Part shown: in pieces, positions 47,082-58,927 of the stretch
Position numbering within the stretch: the first letter of the stretch is position 1
Layout of the letters: the number at the start of each line of letters is the position of its first letter
Made by a program: the position numbers and the translations under genes
Assembly (NCBI RefSeq): GCF_964204645.1
Contig: NC_134027.1
Location: 10,778,485-10,842,484, forward strand
Source of the DNA: Tubulanus polymorphus
Taxonomy: Eukaryota > Nemertea > Palaeonemertea > Tubulaniformes > Tubulanidae
Length of the DNA: 64,000 nt
Direction of reading: 5' to 3'
The notes under the pieces: generated by a model
Databases searched by the model: none
The model's input: the letters and a program-made list of their open reading frames with translations, nothing else
Told to the model about the DNA's origin: nothing

Positions 47082-47290
47082 GAAATAATCTTCCCTAGTT
47101 TACGGATGTGGTAGGCGGATGAAAAAAGTCTTTGAAGAAAATGAAATGATTTTAATCGCAAGCATCATCTGGCGCGACAGCTGTCGATGCGTATATATCT
47201 CGTAATATGTTCGATTTTCTTTTCGAGCGGCTCTTTTCCGGCTCTGTTGTTCAACGTTAGATTGTTCTCTAAACTTCATTACTAGATTAA

Positions 47291-47582
47291 AACCCTTTCA
47301 GTGCGTCTACACCCCGGTGCGGTGTATAAATCAGCGATGGACTTAGCTAGTGCACGGCATTGCAGTGTATCCATGTAATTGTTAATTAATTTTTATATCT
47401 ATTGAAAGATGGCATCATCTGTCAAAGGTAGTAAAATATTGGCAACTGATGATACACCGCGCCGTGGTGTAGACGCACTAGTGGTATACCCGGTGTATGA
47501 CACAACGGGGGTAAATTTTCTTTAATTTTCAAATATTTCCAGCACTTTCGGGGTATCAATTAGCCAGCACTTAAGGGTTTGA
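47291..47582. mobile_element. Family B (piggyBac-like) MITE, full length
   Basis: AAACCCTTTCAGTGCGTC to GCCAGCACTTAAGGGTTTG. CACCCCGGTGCGGTGT, GCACGGCATTGCAGTGT and CACCGCGCCGTGGTGT inside, with ATTGAAAGATGGCATCATC in the middle. Confidence 0.8.
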
Positions 47583-49280
47583 TTATTCCATAAGTAGTTA
47601 CTAAAATGATTATGCGCACACAGCGAATTTTCGTTTTTTCGACAGATGATCGATTGAAAGCCGACGGATTAAGCTGCGACAAGTGCTCGGTCGGTGTCCG
47701 CGCCGGTTTTCTGGCGATTGTACCGTCCGATATATTTGCTTTTGTCACAGATCCGATGTTACACTCGCGTTGTCGGTTCACAATATCGGGACCTCTGTAA
47801 ATATTAGTTGAGTGGACGACACTAATATTAGCTCGAAGATAATATGGTGGCAATCGTTCGTCCTCCCGCCTCGCCTGTATAATCAACAGCTGCGATGCTG
47901 ATTTATCCCGTCGATCGAGATCGATAGAATGTGGAATTCTCGTATTTGCCTCAATCAGGCACGGTCCTCATTATAAAGGAAAACAGTGATTAGTATCTAG
48001 CATTCAAATCTATTTCATCATCATCATCATCATCATCATTTGCTGGCTACATCTCCAAATGTACACATAGTTCTAAGTGCAATACATCTTTGGCCAAGAG
48101 TCTAAATATTAGGAGCCACTAAACCAAAATGAACGGTGCCTTTATTTCGCATCTACAGTTACATCAACCTATTAGCTGAAGATGACTATCAGAATGCAGT
48201 TGAAATGTTGAATGAATTTATAGCTGAAAGGAAACTTTTCGGACTTCATCTTTCATCCTATAAGTGTAGGATTCTCTATATATGAGCCCTCGAGTTGCCC
48301 TGCCTATTACTCCTCAAGCCGCCTGTATCCGCCCTGCCTATTACTACTCATTCTCATCCTCCTCGACTGTTTTTTTCGTCTGCTACACAAAAACAGTTAC
48401 AGTGGGATTCAAACCCATTAGTTTAGGATAAACGAGACATCGTAGATGTCTTAATACCCTTACAGTATAATCAGCATCTTCCTATTTGAAATTCTCGAGT
48501 ATTTCAGAGAATGAACAAGACAGATCCGAGCGCTCGCTTATATGCAAGTATCGAGGGCCCACCGATTTCGGTGGCCCACCTCATCAAATCTTATATCGTA
48601 CGAAAGCCGCGGCGATTTACAACGAAATAACACAAACTTGTATAATACATGAAAATCGACCGGAAAAGAGCTATTCGGTATCGTCATAAATGTGGATTAT
48701 CCCTTGACTTTTCTGAGAAGTAACGGACACTAGGGAAATTCCTGAGCGTTAATGGGTTAACATAAGATGAAATTGATCGATAGGTTTGTACGTATCAAGA
48801 TGCACACAATGATCGCACTGTTTGTTATGATCAATGGAAGTATATAATTCAGTCATTTGTAATAAATGTATTTGTAATAATTGCTATTGCTACTGCTAGG
48901 GCGGTCTACTATTCCATTTGGAATGATTGGTCGAGAGGTCTGTGCGCACGCTCGCTCGAGTCCTAATTTCTCTGAATAGTTGCCTCTTTTATTGCGGCGG
49001 ATTTTTTTCGCGCAGATTTACGAGATTCGGGCGTATTTCTCCGCGGGGAATCGACGACGTCGCGTTATTTTCAGCCGTTGTTCTCGGTTTTTACCTCGTC
49101 GGCGACGATGTATATGTTAGTAGTATCACTGTTCTTTTTGACGCCGGATTTCATGAAAACAGCGTCAAATCATTATCAAAGCGATAGAATACGTTTCGGT
49201 AATCTACATGATAGTCCTATATGTTGCGGTAATCCACATGTTAGTCCGAGGTTTCTGCGCTGAAGGATTTTCATCAATAC
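47583..49280. other. Intergenic; (TCA)n at 48015-48039
   Basis: No supported gene. Two short frames at 48.93-49.26 kb overlap in different phases in a CpG-rich patch. Confidence 0.3.
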
Positions 49281-49536
49281 TTAACCCTTTCAGTGCCAAC
49301 TAATTGATACCCCTAAGTGCTGGAGTAGATTTGTAAATTTTATTCCATCCCAGTGCATTAAATAATAGGCATACCGCTATAACCTGTTTACATCACTATG
49401 CGATGTATTGTTAGTTAATGTAATATTTAAGTGTTTGGGAGCTGCTACCATCTGAGATAAAAACTAATTAATGACATCAATACACTGTTATGCGATGTAC
49501 TAGCAAAGTCATCACTGATTTACATATACACCGCAC
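49281..49536. mobile_element. Family B MITE cut off at its right end
   Basis: TTAACCCTTTCAGTGCCAAC to ACACCGCACTGCG, then the sequence passes directly into a family A end. The closing TIR is missing. Confidence 0.75.
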
Positions 49537-49622
49537 TGCGTACTCTCTAATTAGGCACGGGCCAAATTTTATCCGGGGCCAATTCGGCCCAGGCCAAATC
49601 GTGTCCGTGTGATCGCGGCTGA
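49537..49622 (-). mobile_element. Family A end fragment fused to family B
   Basis: TACTCTCTAATTAGGCACGG, GGCCCAGGCCAAATCGTG, CGTGTGATCGCGGCTGAT. Confidence 0.75.
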
Positions 49623-49665
49623 TAACTACATTTTATTCGCCGACCTTTTCAACAATTCGTGCTTG

Positions 49666-49721
49666 GCGTGTTCCGGGCCTAATTTGGCCCAGGCCAAAAA
49701 CACTTGCGTGATCCCTGCTAT
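49666..49721 (+). mobile_element. Family A right-end fragment
   Basis: TTCCGGGCCTAATTTGGCCC, AGGCCAAAAACACTTGCGTGATC. Confidence 0.6.
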
Positions 49722-50449
49722 CAATACATTTTCTAAGAACAAGCCTTGCGCTACATTAACTTTTTCAGTCTGATTACTCCAAGATTCATGGAAATGAAGT
49801 CGTGTGGTAAATGCTGCTGCCGCTGCTAAACATCTCATCGTCGGCGTTTTATAAGTTTCGTGTTCATTTACATAAACCTGACTCAAGAGCGACGTCGACT
49901 TCATATCGTTCACTGTTATTTTTTTCAGAATTTGAAAAACCTCACGTCATTCAATCGATAAAAGTCCGTTCACTCTTCTACGCGCGCGAGGAAGAGTTAC
50001 GCGACCTATTTTCCGTGACAAATTCGATTTTTATTTGACGCTATTGACACAGAGATGGTAGGAGATTGTTTTTCCGGCGAGGGTCTAAGAAATGCGAAGT
50101 ATGAAATAGGTTAATGAAGGGATTATCTAACCGATACGTATCTGGGCGGCGGAATATCGCTTGTTGTTAGTCGCTAATTCCTTCTGCTTAACTTGTTGTG
50201 CAGAGATTTAGGGTTAGTTTACCATACTAATACGGCAGATCAATTTAAGCACGGGAACTCACTGGAATAGATACCGGCGGCGGCGGCTCTCGTCTCTATC
50301 TCGACGCATTGTTTCATCGGTCTTGTTTCATATTCGGCGCGTACGTTACGAACTGAAATTTTTTGAAGATGCGGACGTTGCCAGTTGCTAGAGATATATA
50401 ATTACGAATAGAAATAGATCGAAGCGCTGGCTAAAATGAAACGTAAACG
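49722..50449. other. Intergenic, no supported feature
   Basis: No recognisable repeat or splice-bounded frame. Confidence 0.25.
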
Positions 50450-50783
50450 GCGCGATCACGCGGAGACGATTTGGAGCGGGCCAAATTTGGCCAAATAACA
50501 GAGCGCGTTCACGCATGAACCACTCACTCGATAGTAAACAATGTTTAAACAAAGTGAAGTGAGTCATTTCCAGATCCGGTTGCAATTCAAACGGCAAAGA
50601 TTTGACCTCTGCTAAAATTCGGTTCGGGATCTTGTAAGACATTATTCACGGGCCTATATGCCACCCGTGTGAACAGATTCGGCTCGGGACCTGGTCCAAC
50701 GTTTTCACTTTTGGCCCAGGCTAAACAGGCACAGGCCCATTCGGCACCCGCGTGAACAAATGCTTGTGTGATCGTCACTATAG
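50450..50783 (+). mobile_element. Family A element, full length with rearranged right half
   Basis: GCGCGATCACGCGGAGACG to TGCTTGTGTGATCGTCACTAT. GCCACCCGTGTGAACA appears before and GGCACCCGCGTGAACA after the GACCTGGTCCAACG segment, an internal partial duplication. Confidence 0.8.
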
Positions 50784-51067
50784 TTACTGATCATAACAAT
50801 CATACTCAAATGTTTTTTATTGTAAAATTGTAAAGAATTCAATAAAGTTCTGTTGCATTATATTGTATTGACAACAATCCTACACAACTGCATATGCGCA
50901 CTGGGGCTATATTTTTGGAGGTGTTGCGCACCTGGATATTCTCTGCTTCTTATATCTCTGCTTCAGGAGGTATATCCCTACTTCAGGAAGACGGCATTTC
51001 AACGGCTAACAATGAGTTATATACATTATGCTCTCGAATCCAAAAGACATCTTCGAGAAACCTCTAG

Positions 51068-51590
51068 ACGATGAGCATTGGTAGAGTTTTCGATAGATAA
51101 TTAATTGATTTATGTTCATGAAACGTAGAATTATTTGAAAGCGCACTCTACCGAACCTGACAAGAATCCTTGCTCATTGAGCGCTGTACAGACCTGACTA
51201 TGGATACTATTTCAGAGTAGTTTCTATTCTCCTTAAGACCTCAACTACTCACGAGTGCTCCAAACTTTCCAACTAGATCTAGTTCTTTTTCAATTGAATT
51301 AATATTTGCAATGTCACATTACTCTCAATTTTTATTACTCTCAATTTTGGTGAAAACTACAACTAAAGATTTCAGGCATTCAAGACTGTTAACAAGCTCA
51401 ATTACCTGATTTTCAATCACCTTTAATCTGGTTTTTTAGGCTCTCAAAAAAAACCATCAAAACCTGTAGAAGATGAGCGTTTGGTGGTAGGGGATCTTCT
51501 GAGACGAAATGTAAAATCAATTGAAAGCGGATATTACCGAACCTGGCGGAATCCTCACTCGCCACACACGTACTGTAAACAAGCCCAATT
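51068..51590. repeat. Diverged direct duplication about 400 bp apart
   Basis: GATGAGCATTGGTAG ... GAAAGCGCACTCTACCGAACCTG (from 51069) resembles GATGAGCGTTTGGTGGTAG ... GAAAGCGGATATTACCGAACCTG (from 51472). Intervening sequence is AT-rich. Confidence 0.45.
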
Positions 51591-51684
51591 ACATTTCTGA
51601 TTATCGAAACGGCATTTTCAGACGTGTGATCGAGAAACTGTCTCGAGGATGCAAAGTCATGAGTCTGATTAAGGACATTCTCGA

Positions 51685-51711
51685 GTGTGTGTGCGTGTGT
51701 GTGTGTGTGTA
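51685..51711. repeat. (GT)n microsatellite
   Basis: GT run with two interruptions. Explains the His-Thr repeats in the antisense open frame at 51413-51817. Confidence 0.9.
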
Positions 51712-52639
51712 CGTATGCGAGAAACCCGCACACGGATTCTCTATGTAAGAACCGACGACGACGTCTCGCGTCCGAGACGAGAGAACAGCGTCGTCTGCCG
51801 CCGCCGCCGTCCGACATTTATTCCGCGGAATGATTTTCTGATTAGTTGCGCGATGATATATGCGTTTCGTCTAGTCTGTGATATTTTGCAGATTTGCGGC
51901 CGTGAAAGAATGTCCTAGCATACATTCTATACAGTTACACGGCGATCGTGCGCCAGTATCGCTCTCGACCACTATATATTATGACGTTTCCATTAGTTAG
52001 ATCCGGCCGATGGTATATTTATTTGTTGAGCCGTTTTTTTTTCTTGCCCCTCTTACTCCTTACCATTCTCTTCGATAAATGCCTTGTCGTCAACGTCATT
52101 GCGCTACGGCTATTTGACCGATCTTGTCCGTAACCCGAGTTAGGTTTCTCCAATAAATAATGAAGCTATCCGTTGCAAGGTTATTCTATTAGTCAGTATT
52201 CGCATTAATGTCATTCATGATTGGATACTAGTCGTTCGATGTGTTTTCTTCGCCCTCGGCAATACTCATCCCATGATGGGTGTTTATTGTTGTACGGTTT
52301 TAACCGATGGCCATTGCGGCCGGCCGTTTCGTTTAAACCATCGGGGGAACATTTTTCAAATTGTCAGCGATAAATAAAACCGGCGATGGTGAATATCCAC
52401 ACCATGCAGAACATCTACACTCTTCTGTTAAATCGGCTCACGCTGTTGGTTTTTGATCTTAAATAGGACCGATTGCGGCTATTTTACTACTAACCTAGTT
52501 TTTATGCGTGATGTAAATTGTTTCGAAAAAAGTAATCGTCATGTTTCTTAGTAAAGATTCAAAAATCCTTTAATGTATTATGAATGGATGTTAGATTGAT
52601 GAGCTAGTCCAAGTGCCTCTCCAACCTGATTTCATGTAC
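51712..52639. other. Intergenic, no supported feature
   Basis: CpG-rich near 51.74-51.85 kb. A 61-codon frame at 51948-52133 is hydrophobic at its C-terminal half but unrecognised. Confidence 0.3.
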
Positions 52640-52927
52640 TGCCACGATCACACAGACAATTTGACCCAGGCTGAACTGGCACGGATCACGCCCGAGCCAA
52701 ATTTGGCCCATGTCTAATTAGATGGCACGGCGCATACATGCACAAACCACTCACTCGATACAAAACAATGCTTAAACAAAACGAAGTGAGTCATTTCCGG
52801 AGCCAGTTGCAATTCACATGCAATCATTTACCCCATGCTAAAATTTGGCTCGGGCCTGGTCCGACGTTTTTGGTTTCGCACCCGTTTGTTGTTCCGGGCC
52901 TAATTTGGTTCATGCGATCGCGGCTTC
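52640..52927 (+). mobile_element. Family A element, right arm shortened
   Basis: GCCACGATCACACAGACAATTTG to ATGCGATCGCGGCTTC, with CACTCACTCGATACAAAAC and GGTCCGACGTTTTTGGTTTCG. Confidence 0.83.
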
Positions 52928-53630
52928 TGAATCGACATTCATTGTCCGACCTTCTCCAACGCTTTTGTTTCGACTGATTCTGTTAGAGAGACCATACTGA
53001 GCTGCGAGTTGGTACCTCGCAGCAGTGCACTTTGATGGTTTATAATCTGATTACCGATAGAATCATACTCAACTATCTACAGTCATACACTGATTGCTTC
53101 TGATTGTGTCTGTTGTAGTGTAAATAGTAGCATTATAGAGTTAATTGGTTTGCCGCGCATCGCTGATTAATTGTAGGTTCCGATCACGAACACTTCGGTA
53201 ATCTCCGGATTATTCCTAGTGTGTGTATATATAGGTTCAAGTACAGCATGATAAAAACGCCGATGAACAGATAGGTGTTTAGTGAACAAAACCCAAGCGA
53301 CTGATCTCGAAGACGTGACGGCGAAGCCTAAACAGTTGCAGACACTGGCGTTTCAAAGTTGAATTAATCAAAACATGAAAATTCTTTGATCGATGATTCC
53401 CGCGGCCCGGCTACTGCACGGGATACTAAATCAGGAAGGCTCGCGACGGCGAGGCGAGATGTAAAAAGATGAAATCATACCGTAGGCCATAAACGATGAA
53501 GACGCAAGAATCGATTGATTGAAAAATTGGCGCTCCCTGTCTTCAAAGATTATCGATGACTTTGTCTACTTTTGCCAAGACGAATTTCCAATTTGAAATC
53601 GTCCTAGGTCTTGACCTCAATCTCATTTTT
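52928..53630. other. Intergenic, no supported feature
   Basis: No recognised repeat or gene. Confidence 0.25.
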
Positions 53631-53911
53631 AACCCTTTCGGTGCGTCTACACCCCAGTGCGGTGTGTACATCCTTGACGTATTTTGCTAGTACACCGCAT
53701 TGTTGTGTGATGTTATTCGTAATTGAATTTTTATCTCAATTGAAAGATGATAGCACCTGTCAAACAGTGAAAAATAAGTAACTAATGATACACCGCACTG
53801 CAGTGTAGACACACTTAAGAGATATGCCCGCTTGTTTGGGGTGGAATATTTTTGAATTTTCAAATTGTCTCCAGTACTTTCGGGTATTAATTAGTCAGCA
53901 CTGAAAGGGTT
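53631..53911. mobile_element. Family B (piggyBac-like) MITE with both TTAA edges
   Basis: TTAACCCTTTCGGTGCGTC at the left and GCACTGAAAGGGTTAATG at the right, with TTAA present on both sides as for a piggyBac target. CACCCCAGTGCGGTGT, CACCGCATTGTTGTGT and CACCGCACTGCAGTGT inside. Confidence 0.85.
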
Positions 53912-55127
53912 AATGCTATGCAATTTTTGACGGGCACGGTTTCTTTGAAAAGTCTCTACAAAAGAAGCGCAGCGCTTCATCGGCCGCCGATTTGCCGTGA
54001 GTTTTCGTGAATTTCGAGCGTGTCGTGTTCGGGTTTTAAGCCGGTAATTATCGTAAAACGGGACATGTAATCACGAAGGGCTCAATACGGTATTCTCGCC
54101 GAGGAGGTGAATTCCGCGTGTTTGATGATATCTCGTTGCCCACTGCGACGAGATTCTCGACGGCTCTTCAACGGAAAGCCCGGCGTCGAATTTCATGCCG
54201 ATCGGAAGAAACAAGACGACGGCGTACGAGTTCATTATTAATTAATCGCTAATTTAAAAAGTTTAGCGTGATCTCTAGAAACGACAGACGAAGCGAGATC
54301 CGGAAAAAGATGGGACTTATCGACGAAAACTGATACATGTCTAGAAATTTTCATAATAATCATGATAATGATAATAATTTATTTGTTTACAAAGCCTTAT
54401 ACTATAAGGTAATCATAGCGCTTTAGAATAGTAATACATGAAATCGTAAAATCATTAAGATAGCATTGGAATACAAGAACATGAAGACAAGTTGTAAACG
54501 ATGGTAAAAGCCTTCCTTAAAAGATACGTTTTGAGGTTTCATTCGTTTAAAAACGTTGTCGACAGGTTCCCGAATACTGGACGATAAAACATTCCATAGC
54601 ACTGGGGTAGTGAACTTAACGGATACGTGAGGTTTATGAATAATTCCTAAACGCTTTTATTTTTTGTTTTTGACAGCATCGATTTCGATCGGGGCATATT
54701 TGAATTGATGCGCGTCTTAAAACACTCAGATTTAATGGATGTAGCAGAATTCTCCGATGATCCCGTTAAACCGCGCGAACGAGAAAAATCCGCCGTTGAA
54801 ATGTTTTTTGAAGCGTCGCAGCATCTTTTTAATCGGCGACACTTTGTAAATCTTTGAATAGATTTACATCCGAGAAGGGGAGGGAGGAACTGAATGCCGG
54901 ATACGCGGCACCTTTTACGAGTGCATCGCCCGAGTTATTGCGTATGTACTTCAGATTTTTTGTAGAGTGTTTGTTTAGAATCTGAAATCGTCAGTTTGCC
55001 GGAATGATGGTCGATTGTGAGATGCATATGCTTAGCGAGCGTTTTTTTTTTTAAGACTATAAAAAAGTATACAATATTTATAATCAACAGAAATTATAAA
55101 CTTGTCTTGATAAAATATAACTTTAAG

Positions 55128-55128
<1 letters not shown>
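53912..55128. other. Intergenic; possible retroelement tail at 54357-54620
   Basis: ATGATAATGATAATAATTTA precedes TAGCGCTTTAG and CCGAATACTGGACG, recalling 26300-26560. CpG-rich at 53.96-54.3 kb. No supported gene. Confidence 0.3.

Positions 55129-55194
<66 letters not shown>
55129..55194. repeat. (TA)n microsatellite
   Basis: About 66 bp of uninterrupted TA. Confidence 0.95.
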
Positions 55195-55197
<3 letters not shown>

Positions 55198-55284
55198 TCA
55201 CTATTCACAACGTATTAATCTTTGGAGGGATCTATATACAACTAAGCCTCGTTTTATGAATATTGCAAAGTCGATTATAAGATT

Positions 55285-55566
55285 TGATAGAATATCAAGA
55301 TCGCCAAAAGAGTTCAAATTCAACGTGTTTTCACGGATTTCATTCCAGTAGATTGCGATTGAAATAAGATGCAATTCATCACCTAAAACATTAAAATCTC
55401 TAATAAGGCATGGGCCAAATTTGACTGATAGAATATCAAGATCACCAAAAGAGTTCAAATTCAACGTGTTTTCACAGATTTCATTCCAGTAGATTGCGAT
55501 TGAAATAAGATGCAATTCATCACCTAAAACATTAAAATCTCTAATAAGGCATGGGCCAAATTTGAC
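55285..55566. repeat. 141-bp tandem duplication carrying a family A fragment
   Basis: TGATAGAATATCAAGATC starts at 55285 and again at 55426. The two 141-base units differ at only two places I can see (TCGCC/TCACC, ACGG/ACAG). Each ends with AAGGCATGGGCCAAATTTGAC, a family A piece. Confidence 0.95.
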
Positions 55567-55589
55567 TCGTCTCTGTGCAATCGCGGCTG
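55545..55589 (-). mobile_element. Family A end fragment
   Basis: AAGGCATGGGCCAAATTTGAC followed by TCTCTGTGCAATCGCGGCTG; only in the second duplicate is the true end retained. Confidence 0.65.
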
Positions 55590-56025
55590 TTGTCTAACTT
55601 CGAATTAGTGAATCGAGAAGTAAGGTTGATGGTAAATGAAAGAGTTGGGGGAAAAGAACAAGACCGATGACTGATGACTTAAATTGCTTATCTGCCTGAC
55701 TTAGACGTACGGAGAGATCAGATGATTTCTGCCGTCAGATTAGAAGCGAATATTTACCGGCAGTCAACAGCGAAGATTGATAATGGCTGGGGGTACCGTG
55801 TTCGAGCAAATTATTTCCGTTGTTGAGTTGTGATTGTTCATTAAAGAAATCGAAAAAAACGGGACGGCGCGTTCACCGCTTGCCCGAGAGAGTTTTTCAC
55901 ACGGAAATAGGTAAACATCGGCACTTCGGAAGTGTGTTAGAGATTTTTGCCACGCCGGCCTACCCAGCTACTTACTTCGTCTCCCCAGTTTTTTTTTTAA
56001 TCTTAAAATAGGGAATTTCCCTGTT

Positions 56026-56272
56026 ATTTATTTGGCTGGTAAATTTCGTTTGATTTTTTGATTGAGTGTCCCATACAGACCCACCACACCTGCTGGGAGC
56101 GAAACAGGGGGTTTGATTTTGAAATCGGAAATCGAAGTACAAATATATTTGTGTGATCGGCGGTCGAGTTAACAGAATATTTTTTTCTTTAAATCGAAGT
56201 ACACAATTGGAAATTCGGTTCCGGTTCATTCAAACAATCTTCCATGCAGTCTGAACCGGCAAGCGATTGATT
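56026..56272 (+). repeat. Dispersed repeat E1, copy 2
   Basis: TTATTTATTTGGCTGG, CCCACCACACC, TTTTGAAATCGGAAATCG, TGTGTGATCGGCGGTCGAG, TCGAAGTACAC, TTCGGTTCCGGTTC, matching 21929-22145 in order; it has about 25 extra bases after CACACC. Confidence 0.65.
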
Positions 56273-56609
56273 GGGGTGAATTTTCTTGGCTTCCTAATTT
56301 AATACATGGAGATTTTGGAAAAAGCAATATTACAAGGTTGAAGATCATTTTGTCCATTTTTTTATTTTTTTGGTCTCACCAGTTTTTAGCAGACTATTCT
56401 AGAGGATGGAATTTTCAGTTTTGTGGTAAATTCTGATGTACTCTGAATGAACTGGAGATGATTTTCAATCTAATTATCCAGTCATTTTGTCACAATTAGA
56501 TAAAAAAATATCACTGGTTTAACTTATTGAAATATGTAAGTTCAGTTTATTCTGAAGTAAAACGTATGTTAAGCTAAAATTTAACTCGGTTGCAACTGCA
56601 CTGCAATTA

Positions 56610-56860
56610 AATTTGGGCCTTGCCAGATAAGGCTGGTGTAAAATGGAACCGTACCCGCTTGACACGGACCAAGTATGATCCGACCAAAATGTCAGACCTA
56701 GGCGCGTGCCAAATTTTGGCACAGGTGAAATCATTCTGTGTGAATGCAAACTGGATCTGGTAGTGACTCGCCTTACTACGGCTTCGTTTTGATAACATGA
56801 GTAATTTATCTTATTAAGCATGAACCAAATATGAATCGGGCCTGGTTGTGGCCGGCTTCC
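56610..56860 (-). mobile_element. Family A element, heavily decayed
   Basis: TTTGGGCCTTGCCAG, CCGACCAAAATGTCAGACC, TTTTGGCACAGGTGAAATCATT, CTGGTAGTGACTCGCC preserve the order but not the ends. Confidence 0.5.
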
Positions 56861-57888
56861 AAAATGGTCTCTCCATCTGAACACAGCTTTGGTTACAAAC
56901 TCATAAATGCACGATTTCTTTCGTAAAATGACAAGAGATCGTTGAATAAGAAGTATCTCCACGCTGCGCTCTGAGGCTTTCAACGAATTTTTAGTTTTAC
57001 CCATTCTATGCGTACTCTAATTAATGAACACTAGTTCATTACGAGAAGTTAAGAAACGGGCATAGAGATTTTTACCATACTACGTGACATGGTTAACATG
57101 GTCTAGATCCACCCCCGAAAGATACATATGCATATCTTTTCAAATACAAATTAATCTTTAGGGTTGCCGGGTGGTGGCCCTAAAGAGATCATTCATTTAT
57201 TAACTACGCTAGAAATTTGACTTTTTCAACCACCCCATCCACCGATGTAAATCGAAAATCGCGCATCTCTTCATATATATAAAGTGTTACATTATAGTTA
57301 TTATTATCATTTATTTCGTCATCAACATTTTATTTTACATGATTCTTTACATAGTATTATTCATTAAAAAAACAAGCATCGGTGACAGGGACTTGGACAG
57401 AGCTATAAAGGCTGTACATCTACATGGGATGTCCAGGCACCTATGATAATGAAATGCAAAAGCAGGGAGAGATTCCAGTACAAGAGATGGTTTTAGTTAT
57501 GAACTATATATCTAACCAAAAATTAGAGCACATAACCCTCCCCTCCCCTAATTCGTACTTAATGAATGAATGACCCCAAAATGCGATGTAGTACAGCTAG
57601 AACTCAGTAGTGGAGCAAAAAGGTTTCCGTTCTTCGTCTCTCGTCAATTCCGTTCTGGCAAACGCAATTTCAGCGTGTCGGTGCTGCCTCGTCCTCCTAT
57701 CTACATCCATCACGTTACTTTAGCTGATGATCGAATCATTCTCATAACAAATTCAATCAACAGTGAAATGGTTCGCTTTTGAGACCTATCAACTCGTATT
57801 CGTTTCAGTTAACCGCTAGGCTCCTGTGATTCGAGAACGAGGAATCTATTTCCCGGCCCGGTGTCTCTGTAGCCCTGTTATTGTCGCG
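56861..57888. other. Intergenic, no supported gene
   Basis: The 70-codon frame at 57570-57782 reads more evenly than most chance frames but has no recognised feature. GATCCACCCCCGAAAG near 57108 may be another GGCGGATC end. Confidence 0.25.
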
Positions 57889-58042
57889 CAGTGGAACCTC
57901 ATTATCAGTAATTACAAACCTAGATACTCGCCCCCGGAATACGACAGTTTTACTCATTTAATACCGGGTATAACGAACTATCGGTTATAACGAATAACAT
58001 ATTTTCTCGTCCCCTGAAGTTCGTCGTTACGAGGTACCGCTG
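57889..58042. mobile_element. pogo/Tigger-like remnant
   Basis: CAGTGGAACCTCATTATCAG at the left and GTTACGAGGTACCGCTG at the right with TATAACGAACTATCGGTTAT inside, the pattern typical of pogo/Tigger ends (family knowledge). 154 bp, no coding part. Confidence 0.7.
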
Positions 58043-58180
58043 TACTATGCTTCATTACGGTGAGAGAGTCCTTGACATACCTCGATATGCGCGAGCATTC
58101 TTCATGTGAACTGATAGATCATTCACCCGCATGAAAAAAAGAAACCCACGAGTGATGGTTGTTGGATTCAGATACCGCAA

Positions 58181-58420
58181 AGCCGCGATCGCGCGAGCAC
58201 AAATTTGGCACGTTTTAGGCCAATTTAGGCTCAGAACAACTGTTGGTATGGGTGTTAAATGTACCCGTACCCCACTTCGCTTTGTTTAAGCATTGTCTAG
58301 TATCGAGTGAGTGGTTTGTGTGTGAGCGCGCTCTCTAATTAGGCACGGGCCAAATTTAACTCTGCCCTAATCCCTGCCAATTCGGGCCAGGCCAAATCGT
58401 CTCTGTGTAATCGTGGCTTA
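58181..58420 (-). mobile_element. Family A element with internal deletion
   Basis: AAGCCGCGATCGCGCGAGC to CTGTGTAATCGTGGCTTATT. Jumps from GTACCCGTACCC directly to CACTTCGCTTTGTTTAAGC, losing the segment between. Confidence 0.83.
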
Positions 58421-58750
58421 TTGGCCAGCTGCAATCTAGTTATCACGCTAGATGGCATAACGAGCTCTCAGTTTTACTTTGTCTAAATAAGTTCATGTTC
58501 AATGAACTTTAAACTGTATTTTTAGGCTCCGTCATCACAGCACCAACTGAATATACATCAAATTCATTTTTTCTACTCAAAGATTGGTATAGTTATTATA
58601 GTATAGCTTTTTTATTAATGATTGAGTTATTCAAAGATATTAGATATTAAAGATATATAGAAAAATATTTCATATACAAAGATATACAGAAGTCCATTTC
58701 AACTTCAGAAGAAAATTTGGATGCAGAAGACCGAGTAACTATGAGCGAAC

Positions 58751-58927
58751 ATGGCGGATCCTCGCCTGCCATTGGTGGAAACCTCGATCGCCGCCGAAGC
58801 GTTGGCAGCTCGGAATTCTGTAATGACACTGCGCGACAGAAAGACGAAGCTCGCGTTTCTAACGGCCCGCAAAACGGCTAACGACTTCCGGCCCTGGTGG
58901 ATAAATATTCGATTAAGAAGGCTTTGA
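58751..58927 (+). CDS. Possible first exon or small ORF (58 codons), unrecognised
   Basis: ATG in a fair context (GAACATGGCGG), with an in-frame TGA nine bases upstream, opens a frame reading MADPRLPLVETSIAAEALAA through RKTANDFRPWW before TGA. The stretch is more GC- and CpG-rich than its AT-rich surroundings. A possible donor (CCTG|GTGGAT) lies near its end, so it could be a 5' exon of the plus-strand gene ending at 63.4 kb; phase compatibility is not shown. No domain is seen. Could be chance. Confidence 0.2.
   Translation: MADPRLPLVETSIAAEALAARNSVMTLRDRKTKLAFLTARKTANDFRPWWINIRLRRL

Noticed and set aside
48385-48460. Possible tRNA-like sequence on the minus strand (GGGTTTGAATCCCA)
   Set aside because: B-box-like, but the rest does not fold as a tRNA and no A box at the right distance is clear.
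51413-51817. 134-codon minus-strand frame
   Set aside because: Contains the (GT)n microsatellite read as His-Thr and a basic low-complexity stretch; no domain or splice support.
55201-55515. Apparent 47-residue tandem-repeat protein on the minus strand
   Set aside because: Result of the 141-bp DNA duplication being a multiple of three; includes a transposon fragment.
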